DNA of 64,000 nucleotides from Taklimakanibacter albus (GTDB taxonomy: Bacteria > Pseudomonadota > Alphaproteobacteria > Rhizobiales > Aestuariivirgaceae): contig NZ_JAENHL010000006.1 of assembly GCF_016595235.1 (NCBI RefSeq), positions 930,001 through 994,000 of the forward strand, read 5' to 3'. The notes below the pieces were generated by a model. It had not been told where the DNA came from and did no database searches. It worked only from the letters and a program-made list of their open reading frames with translations. This document shows, piece after piece, positions 1 to 10,599 of the stretch. Made by a program: the position numbers and the translations under genes. Positions within the stretch are counted from its first letter, which is position 1. Each line of letters starts with the position of its first letter.

Positions 1-585
1 TATGCCGCCTGGTATTCGAGCGTGCCGGGTCTCAAGGTGGTGATGCCTTATTCGGCGGCCGACGCGCTCGGCCTGATGAAATCCGCCATCCGTGATCCCA
101 ATCCGGTGATCTTCCTCGAAAACGAGATCCTCTACGGCAAGAGTTTCGACGTGCCGAAGGTCGATGACTGGATCGTGCCGATCGGCAAGGCGAAAGTCGC
201 GCGCCCCGGCAAACATGTGACGATCGTCTCCTTCGGCATCGGCATGACCTATGCGTTGGCCGCCGCCGACAAGCTCGCCGCCGAGGGCATCGAAGCCGAG
301 GTCATCGATCTCAGGACCATCCGGCCGATGGACATCGCGACCGTCGTCGAAAGCGTGAAGAAGACCAACCGCTGCGTCACCGTCGAAGAGGCATGGCCGC
401 AATGCTCGGTCGGTACCGAGATCGCCGCGCAATTGATGACGCATGCCTTCGACTATCTCGACGCGCCGGTGGCGCGCGTGAACGGCAAGGACGTGCCGAT
501 GCCCTATGCCGCCAATCTCGAGAAGCTGGCGCTGCCCAGCGTGGACGATGTCGTCCAGGCCGCGAAGTCTGTCCTCTATGTGTAA
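1..585 (+). CDS. pdhB: Pyruvate dehydrogenase E1 component, beta subunit (5' end cut by window edge)
   Basis: Only the C-terminal 194 residues are present; the frame is open from base 1. With the E1 alpha subunit it decarboxylates pyruvate using thiamine diphosphate and passes the acetyl group to the E2 lipoyl arm, in the cytoplasm. Visible family features are the motif [11 protein letters not shown] (about residue 36 of the fragment) and the C-terminal transketolase domain, with [11 protein letters not shown] (about 101) and VTVEEAWPQ (about 127). pdhC follows 12 bp downstream, so the two are co-transcribed. The identification rests on both the sequence and the E2/E3 neighbours. A branched-chain 2-oxoacid dehydrogenase beta subunit is the main alternative but is less likely, because the E2 downstream looks like the pyruvate type. 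Confidence 0.95.
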   Translation, partial: YAAWYSSVPGLKVVMPYSAADALGLMKSAIRDPNPVIFLENEILYGKSFDVPKVDDWIVPIGKAKVARPGKHVTIVSFGIGMTYALAAADKLAAEGIEAEVIDLRTIRPMDIATVVESVKKTNRCVTVEEAWPQCSVGTEIAAQLMTHAFDYLDAPVARVNGKDVPMPYAANLEKLALPSVDDVVQAAKSVLYV

Positions 586-597
586 GGGAGCGCGCTG

Positions 598-1938
598 ATG
601 CCCACCAATATCCTGATGCCCGCTCTGTCGCCGACGATGGAAAAAGGCAAGCTCGCCAAGTGGCTCAAGAAGGAAGGTGATACGGTGAAGTCCGGCGACA
701 TCCTCGCCGAGATCGAGACCGACAAGGCGACGATGGAAGTCGAAGCCGTCGATGAAGGCATCGTCGGCAAGATCCTGATCGCTGAAGGCACCGACGAAGT
801 TGCAGTGAACACGCCTATCGCCGTACTTCTGGGCGAGGGCGAGCAAGCCTCCGACATCAAGGCAGGTGCCGCACCGGCGCCCGCCGCGCCGAAGCCCGCT
901 GCCGCGGCACCGGCCGCCGCGCCGCCGGCGAAAGCTGACGCCGCCGCCGCTGCTCCGGCCGCGAAGCCGCAAGCTCCGGCACCAGCCGCCAAGGCCAACG
1001 GCCAAGCCGGCGGACGCGTTTTTGCCTCGCCCCTGGCGCGCCGCATCGCCAAGGACAAAGGCATCGACCTCGCCGCACTGCAAGGCTCGGGGCCGCATGG
1101 CCGTGTCGTGCTCAAGGACGTCGAGAACGCCAAGCCGGGCACCAAGGCGCCGACCGCGGCCGCCGCTGCAGGCGCGCCCACTCAACTGGCCGCGCCGATG
1201 GCCGACGAGGCGATCGTCAAGCTCTTTGAGCCGGGCTCCTTCGAGGTCGTGCCGCATGACGGCATGCGCAAAGTCATCGCCTCGCGCCTCATGCAGGCCA
1301 AGCAGACCATTCCGCATTTCTATCTGACCATTTCCTGCGATCTGGAGAATCTCCTCGGCGTGCGCGAGCGCCTCAACGCCCACGCGCCGCGTGACAAGGA
1401 GAAGAACCCGGCCTGGAAACTGTCGGTCAACGACTTCGTCATCAAAGCGCTGGCGCTGGCGCTGCAGCGTGTGCCCGACGCCAATGCGACCTGGACCGAA
1501 GGCGGCATGCTGAAGCACAAGCATTCCGATGTCGGCGTCGCGGTGGCGATCGAGGGCGGGTTGTTCACGCCGATCATCCGCAAAGCCGAGACCAAGACTC
1601 TGTCGGCGATCTCGCTCGAGATGAAGGATCTCGCGGCACGCGCCAGGAAGCGCCGCCTCGCACCACAGGAATATCAGGGCGGCACCACCGCCGTTTCCAA
1701 TCTCGGCATGTATGGCATCGAGAATTTCTCCGCCGTGATCAACCCACCGCATGCGACGATCCTCGCGGTCGGCGCCGGCGAGAAGAAGCCGGCCGTGGTC
1801 GGCGACAAGATCGAGATCCGCACCCAGATGATGTGCACCCTCTCGGTCGATCACCGCGCCGTCGACGGCGCGCTCGGTGCCCAGTTGCTCCAGGCCTTCA
1901 AGGTGCTCATCGAAGAACCGGCGCTGATGATGGCGTGA
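598..1938 (+). CDS. pdhC: Dihydrolipoamide acetyltransferase, E2 of pyruvate dehydrogenase
   Basis: 446 residues. It transfers the acetyl group from E1 to CoA and forms the core of the complex. The lipoyl domain spans residues 1-78 with the lipoylated lysine K43 in [11 protein letters not shown]. An Ala/Pro/Lys-rich flexible linker covers about 88-138. The peripheral E3-binding domain is at about 141-176 ([13 protein letters not shown]). The catalytic domain runs from about 215 to the end with the active-site motif DHRAVDGA (H419). Only one lipoyl domain is present, as is usual in alphaproteobacteria. A GGGAG Shine-Dalgarno precedes the ATG. The lipoyl group is probably supplied by LipA, encoded at 18114. 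Confidence 0.96.
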   Translation: MPTNILMPALSPTMEKGKLAKWLKKEGDTVKSGDILAEIETDKATMEVEAVDEGIVGKILIAEGTDEVAVNTPIAVLLGEGEQASDIKAGAAPAPAAPKPAAAAPAAAPPAKADAAAAAPAAKPQAPAPAAKANGQAGGRVFASPLARRIAKDKGIDLAALQGSGPHGRVVLKDVENAKPGTKAPTAAAAAGAPTQLAAPMADEAIVKLFEPGSFEVVPHDGMRKVIASRLMQAKQTIPHFYLTISCDLENLLGVRERLNAHAPRDKEKNPAWKLSVNDFVIKALALALQRVPDANATWTEGGMLKHKHSDVGVAVAIEGGLFTPIIRKAETKTLSAISLEMKDLAARARKRRLAPQEYQGGTTAVSNLGMYGIENFSAVINPPHATILAVGAGEKKPAVVGDKIEIRTQMMCTLSVDHRAVDGALGAQLLQAFKVLIEEPALMMA

Positions 1939-1939
1939 G

Positions 1940-2215
1940 ATGAGGCGGGCTGTCGTCATCGGGTCAGTATCAGTGTTGACGGCTGCAGCTTTCGGTTCGG
2001 CCGAGCTGTTCTCGTGGGATCGCCCCTCGGAAAAGGAGCTCAAGGAAGAAGTCTGCAACGCATTCTCGAAGTGGCTGAAGGAGAATGAGCAGTCGTCGGA
2101 GTTCAAAGTCGCGGAGAAGAAATCTCCTGGGGAGCGAACCATAAGAGAGCAGACGGCGTTTGATGCGGTTGTATCTGTTCGAGCCGGCATGAAAAAATGT
2201 GACGAGGCTACATGA
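1940..2215 (+). CDS. Small putatively secreted protein of unknown function in the pdh operon
   Basis: 91 residues, not recognised as a named family. The N-terminus has two arginines followed by a hydrophobic stretch (about residues 4-24), which could be a signal peptide or anchor. The rest is charged, with two cysteines (in EEVCNAFSK and MKKCDEAT). It starts one base after the pdhC stop and its own stop overlaps the ATG of the next gene (ATGA), so it is translationally embedded in the operon. Codon choice is visibly less GC-biased than in pdhC or lpdA, hinting at a recently gained or fast-evolving gene. The tight spacing on both sides supports it being real; function unknown. Confidence 0.6.
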   Translation: MRRAVVIGSVSVLTAAAFGSAELFSWDRPSEKELKEEVCNAFSKWLKENEQSSEFKVAEKKSPGERTIREQTAFDAVVSVRAGMKKCDEAT

Positions 2216-2850
2216 AGCACATCCTCGCTTTCGGCGACTCGCTCACCTGGGGCTTCAAGGCCGGCGTCTGGACGCGGCATGACTTCGAGGATCGTTGGCC
2301 GAATGTCCTGGCGGCGGGGCTTGGCGGCAAGGCGCGCGTTATCGAGGAAGGCCAGAACGGCCGCATGACGGTGCATGACGATCCTTATGTCTTCGAGAAC
2401 CGCAGCGGCGCGGTGGCGCTGCCGATCGCGCTCTCGACCCATCAGCCGCTCGATCTCGTGATCATCATGCTCGGCACCAACGACCTCAAATGGGAAGGCC
2501 GCCAGCGCGCGCTCGAGGCGCGTCTCGGCATGGCGCGGCTCGTCGAGATCGTCCGTAGCTATGCCTACAAGCCCGGCTGCGTCGTGCCGCATATCCTGCT
2601 GATGGCGCCGCCGCATCTCGGCAAGACCGAGAATGAGGACTTTGCCGGCTATTTCGAGCACGCCATCGCCGAATCGAAGTTGCTCGGTGTCCAATATGCG
2701 AAGCTCGCCGGCGAGACCGACTGTCATTTCTTCGACGCCGCGAGCGTCGCCAAGGCTGATCCAACCGACGGCGTCCATCTCGACGCCGCCAATACGCGCG
2801 CCATTGGCACGGGCCTCGTGCCGGTGGTGAAAGGCATTCTGAGTTTGTGA
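2212..2850 (+). CDS. SGNH/GDSL-family hydrolase (arylesterase-like)
   Basis: 212 residues. Predicted serine esterase or lipase of the SGNH fold. Block I is FGDSLTWG with nucleophile S10; block III is GTND at residues 88-91; the C-terminal block V is DGVHLD, giving D186 and H189 as the rest of the triad. No signal peptide is visible, so it is probably cytoplasmic. It overlaps the preceding small gene by 4 bp and is followed by lpdA after 10 bp. From memory, an SGNH hydrolase between E2 and E3 is recurrent in Rhizobiales pdh operons, but its substrate and its link to pyruvate dehydrogenase are not established. Confidence 0.88.
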   Translation: MKHILAFGDSLTWGFKAGVWTRHDFEDRWPNVLAAGLGGKARVIEEGQNGRMTVHDDPYVFENRSGAVALPIALSTHQPLDLVIIMLGTNDLKWEGRQRALEARLGMARLVEIVRSYAYKPGCVVPHILLMAPPHLGKTENEDFAGYFEHAIAESKLLGVQYAKLAGETDCHFFDAASVAKADPTDGVHLDAANTRAIGTGLVPVVKGILSL

Positions 2851-2860
2851 GGAGGGCCCC

Positions 2861-4300
2861 ATGGCCGATACGGAATTCGACATCATCATCATCGGCTCAG
2901 GCCCCGGCGGCTATGTGACCGCCATCCGCGCGGCGCAGCTCGGCTTCAAGACGGCGATCGTCGAGCGCGAGCATCTGGGCGGCATCTGCCTCAACTGGGG
3001 CTGCATCCCGACCAAGGCGCTGCTGCGCTCGGCCGAGATCTATCACTACATGCAGCATGCCAAGGATTACGGCCTCTCCGCCGACAATGTCGGCTTCGAC
3101 GCCAAGGCGGTGGTGCAACGCTCGCGTGCCGTGTCGGGCCGTCTCAATATGGGTGTCGGCGGTCTTCTCAAGAAGAACAAGGTGCAAGTGATCTGGGGCG
3201 AAGCGAAGCTCGGCAAGGCCGGCGAGGTGATCGTCGCCAACACCACCAAGGCGCCGATGCAGCCGCAGCATACGCCGCCGCGCGGCACGATCGGGGCCGG
3301 CACCTACAAGGCCAAGCATGTTATCATCGCGACCGGCGCCCGGCCGCGCGTGCTGCCGGGCCTCGAGCCTGACGGTAAGCTGGTGTGGACCTATTTCGAG
3401 GCGATGGTACCGCCGGAAATGCCGAAGTCGCTCCTGGTCGTAGGCTCTGGCGCCATCGGCATCGAATTCGCCTCCTTCTATCAGGCGATGGGCGTCGATG
3501 TGACGGTGGTCGAGATCGTCGACCAGATCATGCCGGTCGAAGATGCCGAAATCGCCAAGATCGCCCAGAAGCAGCTCGAGAAGCGCGGCCTCAAGATCAA
3601 GACCGGCGCCAAGGTGACGGCGCTGAAGAAGTCGGACAATGCCGTGACCGCGACGATCGAGCAGGGTGGGGCCAAGAGCGACCTCACCGTCGACCGGGTG
3701 ATCTCCGCCGTTGGCGTCGTCGGCAATATCGAAAATCTCGGCCTCGAGGCCTTGGGCGTGAAGACCGAGAAAGGCTGCATCGTCATCGATGGCTATGGCC
3801 GCACCAATGTGCCCGGCCTCTATGCGATCGGCGACGTCGCCGGCCCGCCGATGCTGGCCCACAAGGCCGAGCATGAGGGCGTCATCTGCGTCGAGAAGAT
3901 CAAGGGCCTCGATGCCCATCCGATGGACAAGAACAAGATTCCGGGCTGCACCTATTGCCACCCGCAGGTCGCTTCCGTCGGCCTCACCGAAGCGAAGGCG
4001 AAAGCCGCCGGCCACGAGGTCAAGATCGGCCGCTTCCCGTTCCTTGCCAATGGCAAGGCCATCGCGCTCGGCGAGGACCAGGGCCTCATCAAGACGATCT
4101 TCGATGCCAAGACCGGCCAGCTTTTGGGCGCCCATATGGTCGGCGCCGAGGTGACCGAGCTGATCCAGGGCTTCGTCATCGCCATGAGCCTCGAGACGAC
4201 GGAAGAAGAGCTGATTCACTCGGTCTTCCCGCATCCCACGCTTTCCGAGATGATGCATGAAAGCGTGCTCGACGCTTATGGCCGCGTCATTCACATGTAG
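2861..4300 (+). CDS. lpdA: Dihydrolipoyl dehydrogenase (E3)
   Basis: 479 residues, the usual length. This FAD-dependent enzyme reoxidises the lipoyl dithiol of E2 with NAD+. The N-terminal FAD-binding motif GSGPGG is at 12-17. The redox-active disulfide is C43-C48 in GGICLNWGCIP. A second Rossmann motif GSGAIGIEFA marks the NAD domain. The C-terminal dimerisation domain carries the catalytic H458 and E463 in HPTLSE. A GGAGGG ribosome-binding site lies 7 bases before the ATG. Operon context with pdhB and pdhC argues that this is the E3 of pyruvate dehydrogenase, though E3 can be shared with other complexes. Confidence 0.97.
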   Translation: MADTEFDIIIIGSGPGGYVTAIRAAQLGFKTAIVEREHLGGICLNWGCIPTKALLRSAEIYHYMQHAKDYGLSADNVGFDAKAVVQRSRAVSGRLNMGVGGLLKKNKVQVIWGEAKLGKAGEVIVANTTKAPMQPQHTPPRGTIGAGTYKAKHVIIATGARPRVLPGLEPDGKLVWTYFEAMVPPEMPKSLLVVGSGAIGIEFASFYQAMGVDVTVVEIVDQIMPVEDAEIAKIAQKQLEKRGLKIKTGAKVTALKKSDNAVTATIEQGGAKSDLTVDRVISAVGVVGNIENLGLEALGVKTEKGCIVIDGYGRTNVPGLYAIGDVAGPPMLAHKAEHEGVICVEKIKGLDAHPMDKNKIPGCTYCHPQVASVGLTEAKAKAAGHEVKIGRFPFLANGKAIALGEDQGLIKTIFDAKTGQLLGAHMVGAEVTELIQGFVIAMSLETTEEELIHSVFPHPTLSEMMHESVLDAYGRVIHM

Positions 4301-4303
4301 AGT

Positions 4304-4828
4304 CTAGACGCTCAGTACACGGAGTCCGCAAAGCTCGATGAATTCGAGAGCTCTTTCGACCGTGATGCCGTCGCGCTGGTCGATTGCGAGCTGATGGTCA
4401 GCAGGTTCCAGTTCAAGGATCGGGCGCAAGCCCGAATTCTGCGGCTGGAGCGAGCATTTGAGACTGAGCGTTTCGGCATAGCCGGGCAGGCTGTTGGAGA
4501 ACCAGCCGAAAAACGGCCCCGATGGATTGTCCGAGTCATACTCCGCGACATAGAGGTCGAAATTCGCACGGCTTACGCTGCTCCATACGCCCCAGCCGAG
4601 AGAAACATTGGTTTCGCGGATGGGAATCTCCAAAAGGCAGCGCAGGAAGAAATCCTCGTCTTCGATTTTGCAAAGATCGGATGTGAGACGCGAGGTTTCC
4701 GGGTCGAGACCGTCTTTCCAATAGGCCGGCGATGCAAAGGTAATATCAGGCAGGCCCGAATGGATCTCTTCGCAGCTCGCGCATTTGTACCGGAGACTGT
4801 CGGGGAATGAGCTGTAATGCCGGGTCAT
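4304..4828 (-). CDS. DUF2199 family protein
   Basis: 174 residues. Resembles the DUF2199 family as I remember it: an N-terminal CxxC pair (YKCASCEEIHSGLP, a possible metal site) and the conserved core LEIPIRETN...WGVWSSVSR...FDLYV around residues 65-95. It ends 3 bp from the lpdA stop on the opposite strand (convergent) and stands alone. No strong Shine-Dalgarno is visible. The biochemical role is unknown. Composition is a little lower in GC than the flanking pdh and kbl genes. Confidence 0.72.
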   Translation of the reverse strand: MTRHYSSFPDSLRYKCASCEEIHSGLPDITFASPAYWKDGLDPETSRLTSDLCKIEDEDFFLRCLLEIPIRETNVSLGWGVWSSVSRANFDLYVAEYDSDNPSGPFFGWFSNSLPGYAETLSLKCSLQPQNSGLRPILELEPADHQLAIDQRDGITVERALEFIELCGLRVLSV

Positions 4829-4962
4829 TTCGATTGCGCCACCTTGCCAAAGTCAGCATAGCTGCACTGACATATTTGCAAAAGTGTTCACCTGTTCCTA
4901 AGGGACGGGGGTGCTAGCCTGATTAATCCCTGCCGGGGGCTTGTGTTGCTGAGGAGTGCCTG

Positions 4963-6152
4963 ATGTCCGTACTTGCCGATATCGCCGCCGAACTTGAAGC
5001 CATCAAGGCGCAATCTCTGTGGAAGACCGAGCGGCCGATCGTCTCGCCCCAGGACGGGCATATCAAGGTCATACGCGACGGTGTGCGCCATGAGGTGCTC
5101 AATTTCTGCGCCAACAACTATCTGGGCCTTGCCGATCATCCGGCACTGATCGAGGCGGCCAAGGCCGCCATGGAGACCCATGGTCTCGGCATGGCCTCGG
5201 TACGCTTCATCTGTGGCACCACCGATCTTCATCGCGAGCTCGAAGCCAAGATCGCCGATTATGTGCAGCAGGAAGACTGCATACTTTATGCCGCGTGTTT
5301 CGACGCCAATGGTGGTGTGTTCGAGCCCTTGTTCGGGGCGGAGGACGCGATCGTCTCCGACAGCCTGAACCATGCGTCCATCATCGACGGCGTCCGCCTC
5401 TCCAAGGCCAAGCGCTTCCGCTACCGCAATGGCGACATGAACGACCTCGACGCCCAGCTGAAGGCGGCCCGTGCGGAAGGCGCGCGCCGGGTGATCATCG
5501 TCACCGACGGCGTCTTCTCGATGGACGGTTACCTCGCCAAGCTCGGCCAGATCAGGAAGCTCGCCGACGCCCATGACGCCATGATCATGGTGGACGACTG
5601 CCACGCCACCGGTTTCATCGGCCCGCAGGGGCGCGGCACGCCGGCGCGCGCCGGCGTCAGCGTCGACATCATCACCGGCACGCTCGGCAAGGCACTGGGC
5701 GGCTCGGCCGGCGGCTTCGTCGCGGCGGCCAAGCCGATCGTCGATCTGCTGCGCCAGCGCTCCAGGCCCTATCTCTTTTCCAATTCCCTGCCGCCGCCCA
5801 TCGTCGGCGCCGCCATCCAGGCGATCGCCATGGCCAGGCGTGGCGACGAGCTGCGCAACGGGCTCTTCGACAATGCGCGGCGTTTCCGCATCGCCATGAG
5901 CAAATCCGGCTTCAACCTGCTGCCGGGCGAGCACCCGATCATCCCGGTGATGCTGGGTGAGGCCAAGCTCGCCCAGGACATGGCGGCGAAGCTCTATGAG
6001 CGCGGCATCTATGTCACCGGCTTCTTCTATCCGGTGGTGCCGCAAGGGTCGGCCCGCATCCGCACCCAGATGTCGGCCGCCCACACGCCGCAGGATATTG
6101 ACAAGGCCGCCGCGGCATTTACGGAAGTGGGCCAGGAACTCGGGGTGATCTG

Positions 6153-6153
<1 letters not shown>
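4963..6153 (+). CDS. kbl: Glycine C-acetyltransferase (2-amino-3-ketobutyrate CoA ligase)
   Basis: 396 residues, standard length. A PLP enzyme that cleaves 2-amino-3-ketobutyrate with CoA to glycine and acetyl-CoA, the second step of threonine catabolism. The PLP lysine is K243 in [13 protein letters not shown]. Other conserved stretches are [10 protein letters not shown] (51-60) and VDDCHATGF (210-218). A GAGGAG ribosome-binding site precedes the ATG. The stop overlaps the tdh start (TGATG), giving the usual kbl-tdh operon and strongly favouring this role over the related 5-aminolevulinate synthase or 8-amino-7-oxononanoate synthase. Confidence 0.96.
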
Positions 6154-7181
<1,028 letters not shown>

Positions 7182-7200
7182 ACATGGCAGGGGACCGATT

Positions 7201-8202
7201 ATGCTGGTTGCTTATGGTACTGCCAATGGCTGCCTGACCGAGTTTCCTCAGTCGGACAAGCCGGTCATTCCGCCGGGCACAGTCTGGATCGATCTGGTCG
7301 AGCCGACCCACACGGAGGAAGCCGCCGTGGAGGAGGGGCTCGGCATCGACATCCCGACCCGCGAGGAACTGGCCGAGATCGAGGCGTCGAGCCGGCTCTA
7401 TGCCGAGGACGGCGCCTTCTTCATGACCGCCAATCTCATCCGCCGCGGCGAGAACGACCGCCCGGAATCCTCGCCCGTCACCTTCATCATCAAGGACGAC
7501 CTGCTCGTCACCATCCGCTACCATCACCCGCAGGCCTTTCCGGTCTATGTGCGCCGCGCGATGAAGCCGCAGACGACCTCGACATCGGGCTGGGGCGTTC
7601 TGATCAGCCTGCTCGAAGCGGTGGTCGACCGCGCCGCCGATCATCTCGAGCGCGTCGGCACCATCGTCGATGAGACGTCGCGCCGGATCTTCGATTCCGA
7701 CCGCCATTCGCGCAACCGCCGCGTCCGCAAGAAGGCGCCCAATCTGCAGGAGCTTCTGGAGAAGATCGGCGAGGAAGGCGACTTCAATTCGAAGATGCGC
7801 GAAAGCCTCGTGTCGATCGGCCGGCTCGCCGCCTTCATGACGGCGGCCATCGAGCCCAACAAGCAGACGCGCGAGATGAAGGACCATCGCGGCCGCATCA
7901 AGATCCTGCAGCGCGACATCATTTCGCTGACCGATCATGCGAGCTTCCTCTCGGGCAAGATCGCCTTCCTGCTCGATGCGGTGCTGGGCATGATCTCTAT
8001 CGAGCAGAACGGCATCATCAAGATATTCTCGGTCGCTGCCGTGGTGTTCCTGCCGCCCACTCTGGTCGCCAGCATCTACGGCATGAACTTCGATGTCATG
8101 CCGGAGCTCAAATGGATCCTGGGTTATCCCTTCGCCCTCGGGCTGATGGTGCTGTCGGCGATCCTTCCCTACATCTATTTCAAACGTAAAGGCTGGCTAT
8201 GA
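7201..8202 (+). CDS. corA: CorA-family magnesium/divalent cation transporter
   Basis: 333 residues. Homopentameric channel for Mg2+ (sometimes Co2+ or Ni2+) in the inner membrane. A long soluble N-terminal domain is followed by two C-terminal transmembrane helices (about 272-292 and 305-325), with the signature YGMNF at 293-297 at the end of the first helix. The C-terminus is basic (FKRKGW), as expected for the cytoplasmic tail. An AGGGGA ribosome-binding site precedes the ATG. It follows tdh by 19 bp and its stop overlaps the next gene by 4 bp. Ion specificity cannot be deduced. Confidence 0.93.
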   Translation: MLVAYGTANGCLTEFPQSDKPVIPPGTVWIDLVEPTHTEEAAVEEGLGIDIPTREELAEIEASSRLYAEDGAFFMTANLIRRGENDRPESSPVTFIIKDDLLVTIRYHHPQAFPVYVRRAMKPQTTSTSGWGVLISLLEAVVDRAADHLERVGTIVDETSRRIFDSDRHSRNRRVRKKAPNLQELLEKIGEEGDFNSKMRESLVSIGRLAAFMTAAIEPNKQTREMKDHRGRIKILQRDIISLTDHASFLSGKIAFLLDAVLGMISIEQNGIIKIFSVAAVVFLPPTLVASIYGMNFDVMPELKWILGYPFALGLMVLSAILPYIYFKRKGWL

Positions 8203-8552
8203 ACAAGCTCACTCTCATCAAAGGCTCGGACCGCGTCGCTTCGGCGGAATTGGGCGAGCCGTTCAAGGCCAATGAGCCGCAGGGCGAGCCGGTCGCGATG
8301 ATCCGCTCCAAGGACTGGCGCGAAGGCCCCGATGCCGGTGTGTGGGAATGCACGCCCGGCAAATGGAAACGCGCCGTCAAGAACGCCGAATTCGCTCACT
8401 TCGTGAAAGGCCGCTGCGAGTTCCATCACGAGGACGGCACCGTGCTCGAGATCGCGGCCGGCGATGCGGTTTATTTCCCGGCCCATACACGCGGCACCTG
8501 GAATGTGATCGAGACGGTGCGCAAGACTTACTTCCTGCTGCCGTTGGATTGA
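8199..8552 (+). CDS. Cupin-domain protein (DUF861/COG3450 type)
   Basis: 117 residues forming a single small beta-barrel. It resembles the cupin group that includes (S)-ureidoglycine aminohydrolase-like and EutQ-like proteins: CTPGKWKR, FAHFVKGRCEFHHEDG (about 65-80), GDAVYFPAHTRGTWNV (about 87-102). One conserved histidine pair is visible (HFVKGRCEFHH), but not a full metal-binding set, so catalytic activity is uncertain. It overlaps corA by 4 bp and is followed by crcB after 3 bp, suggesting co-transcription. Substrate unknown. Confidence 0.8.
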   Translation: MNKLTLIKGSDRVASAELGEPFKANEPQGEPVAMIRSKDWREGPDAGVWECTPGKWKRAVKNAEFAHFVKGRCEFHHEDGTVLEIAAGDAVYFPAHTRGTWNVIETVRKTYFLLPLD

Positions 8553-8555
8553 GCC

Positions 8556-8933
8556 ATGGCGCTGACGCTGTGGATCGCGGTGGGAGGCGCCATGGGCGCC
8601 ACATTGCGGCACTTCATGAACATGTTCATCGGCCGGATCGCCGGTGACGGTTTCCCGTGGCACACGATGCTGATCAACATATCGGGCTCCTTCGTGATGG
8701 GGCTCCTGGTCTCGCTGATGGCGCTGCGCTGGAACGTATCCAACGAGATGCGCGCCTTTCTGACCACCGGCATACTCGGCGGCTACACGACCTTCTCGGC
8801 CTTCTCGCTCGATTTCGCGCTATTGGTCGAGCGCAAGGCCTATCTGCTCGCCGGCGCCTATGCGTTGGGTTCGGTCGTCCTGTCGCTCGTCGCGATCTTT
8901 GCCGGCCTGGCCCTGGCCAAGGCCTTCGCATGA
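8556..8933 (+). CDS. crcB: Fluoride ion channel CrcB/Fluc
   Basis: 125 residues, four transmembrane helices. Dual-topology dimeric channel that exports fluoride from the cytoplasm. Family signatures are [11 protein letters not shown] at the N-terminus, [12 protein letters not shown] (about 35-46), and [13 protein letters not shown] (about 71-83), which contains the phenylalanine-box and Na+-site residues. It lies inside a run of overlapping genes, and I see no fluoride riboswitch upstream, so it appears to be expressed constitutively with its neighbours. Its stop overlaps the next start (ATGA). Confidence 0.95.
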   Translation: MALTLWIAVGGAMGATLRHFMNMFIGRIAGDGFPWHTMLINISGSFVMGLLVSLMALRWNVSNEMRAFLTTGILGGYTTFSAFSLDFALLVERKAYLLAGAYALGSVVLSLVAIFAGLALAKAFA

Positions 8934-9928
8934 GCGAGGTCGTACATCGCCGCGTGGTGAAGGATGAGGACGGCATGCGGCTCGACCGCTGGTTCCGCAT
9001 CCATTTTCCGCAAGTGACCTTCGCCTATCTGAACAAGCTCGCCCGTACCGGCCAGCTACGTGTCGCCGGCAAGCGGGTGAAGCCCAATGCCCGGCTCGCG
9101 GAGGGCCAGGAAGTCCGCGTGCCGCCGCTCGCTTTCGAGTCGCGTCCCGCCGATGCGCCCGAAGCGGAGGCAAAGCCTCTTTCCAAGGAAGAGAAGAAGC
9201 TCTTCCAGAGCATGATCATTCATGAGGACAAGGATATCTATGTCCTCAACAAGCCGGCCGGCCTCGCGGTCCAGGGCGGCACCAAGACCCACCGCCATGT
9301 CGACGGTCTGTTGATCGGGCTCGGCGCCGAGCTGGGCGAGCGCCCGCGTCTCATCCATCGCCTCGACCGCGAGACTTCGGGTGTCCTGGTCATCGCCAAG
9401 CGGCGCGCCGTCGCTGCTTCGCTCGGCAAGCTCTTCGCGACGCGTACCGTGCGCAAGATCTATTGGGCAGGCGTCAAAGGCGTTCCCAAGCCGCCCCAGG
9501 GCAAGATCGACATCGCGCTCATCAAGGCGGCTGGACCCGATGGCGACCGGGTGCGCGCCGCTGCGGAAGACGAGGAGGAGGCGCAGCGCGCCGTCACCCA
9601 TTACAGCGTCATCGACAAGGCGGCGCCCGTCATCGCCTGGATGTCGCTCAAGCCCTCGACCGGCCGCCAGCATCAGCTGCGCGCGCACATGGCCCATATC
9701 GGTCACCCGATCCTCGGCGACGACAAATATGAGGGCGACAAGGACCTGCCGGCGGCCATTCCCAACCGCCTGCATCTGCATGCCCGCCGGATCGTCTTCC
9801 CGCATCCGCGCGGCGGCACGGTGGACGTTACGGCACCTCTGCCGCCCCACATGCTGGAGACCTGGGCTCTGTTCGGCTTCGACCCGCAGCGCTATGACGA
9901 AGGCCCACAGGAGAAGAACCGGAAATGA
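8930..9928 (+). CDS. rluC: RluC/RluD-type 23S rRNA pseudouridine synthase
   Basis: 332 residues from the ATG that overlaps the crcB stop; the frame is open further upstream, but that part is antiparallel to CrcB composition and has no ribosome-binding site. An S4 RNA-binding domain covers about 17-65 ([10 protein letters not shown]...[11 protein letters not shown]). The catalytic domain contains HRLDRETSG with the nucleophile D146. It isomerises specific uridines in 23S rRNA. The close match to the RluC pattern (two-domain, no long insert) makes positions 955/2504/2580 the likely targets, but RluD-like specificity is not excluded. From memory, crcB-rluC-HAD-ATP12-pccB is a recurrent rhizobial gene order. 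Confidence 0.88.
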   Translation: MSEVVHRRVVKDEDGMRLDRWFRIHFPQVTFAYLNKLARTGQLRVAGKRVKPNARLAEGQEVRVPPLAFESRPADAPEAEAKPLSKEEKKLFQSMIIHEDKDIYVLNKPAGLAVQGGTKTHRHVDGLLIGLGAELGERPRLIHRLDRETSGVLVIAKRRAVAASLGKLFATRTVRKIYWAGVKGVPKPPQGKIDIALIKAAGPDGDRVRAAAEDEEEAQRAVTHYSVIDKAAPVIAWMSLKPSTGRQHQLRAHMAHIGHPILGDDKYEGDKDLPAAIPNRLHLHARRIVFPHPRGGTVDVTAPLPPHMLETWALFGFDPQRYDEGPQEKNRK

Positions 9929-10599
9929 AGCTCGCATTGTTCGACGTCGACGGCACGCTGATGGACAGCCAAGCCATGATCCTGGCCTCGTTCACCAAGG
10001 CCTTCACGGTGACCGGGGTGCCGTTGCCGCCCCGCAGCGCGTTGCTCGGGGTCGTCGGATTGTCGCTGGTCAAGGCCATGGCCGTGCTCCGGCCTGACGA
10101 CGGCGCGGAACATCATGAGAGCCTGGCGCAGTCCTACAAGCAGGCCTTCTGGACCTATCGGACCGACGGATCTTTCCCGGAAGTGCCCTTCGACGGCGCC
10201 CTCGATTTGTTGCGCCGGCTCAAGGCACGCGACGACGTGTTGATCGGCATCGCCACCGGCAAGTCGCAGCGCGGTGTCCGCCACATCATCGACCAGTTCG
10301 GGCTCGAAGGTGTCTTCAGCACCATTCAGACCTCTGACGACGCGCCGTCCAAGCCGCATCCCGGCATGATCCTGCAGGCCATGGCCGAGACGGGTGCAGC
10401 GCCTCAGGATACGGTGATGATCGGCGACGCGCTCTTCGACATCGAGATGGCCCATGCCGCCGGCGTCAAGGTTGCCGCGGTGAGCTGGGGTTTCCAGCCC
10501 AAAGCCGTGCTGGAGCGCGCCAAGCCGCATGCGATGGTCAATGATTTCAATGAGCTGGAAGAAACTCTTGGCTCATTTTGGCAGGACAGAGCGGCATGA
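9925..10599 (+). CDS. HAD-superfamily phosphatase (phosphoglycolate phosphatase-like)
   Basis: 224 residues. Motif I is DVDGTLMDS with nucleophile D7 and acid/base D9. Motif II is IGIATGKS (about 109-116), motif III uses K in SKPHPGM (about 144), and motif IV is [12 protein letters not shown] (about 165-176). An alpha-helical cap lies between motifs I and II, as in the Gph/PGMB group. It hydrolyses a small phosphate ester; the substrate is not predictable from sequence. It overlaps rluC by 4 bp and the next gene by 4 bp, so the set is translationally coupled. Confidence 0.88.
   Translation: MKLALFDVDGTLMDSQAMILASFTKAFTVTGVPLPPRSALLGVVGLSLVKAMAVLRPDDGAEHHESLAQSYKQAFWTYRTDGSFPEVPFDGALDLLRRLKARDDVLIGIATGKSQRGVRHIIDQFGLEGVFSTIQTSDDAPSKPHPGMILQAMAETGAAPQDTVMIGDALFDIEMAHAAGVKVAAVSWGFQPKAVLERAKPHAMVNDFNELEETLGSFWQDRAA

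Noticed and set aside
2897-4294. 465-codon open frame antisense to lpdA
   Set aside because: Complete overlap with lpdA, whose catalytic residues are all visible.
8450-8556. Fluoride riboswitch for crcB
   Set aside because: crcB starts 3 bp after the preceding stop inside an overlapping operon; there is no leader to hold one.
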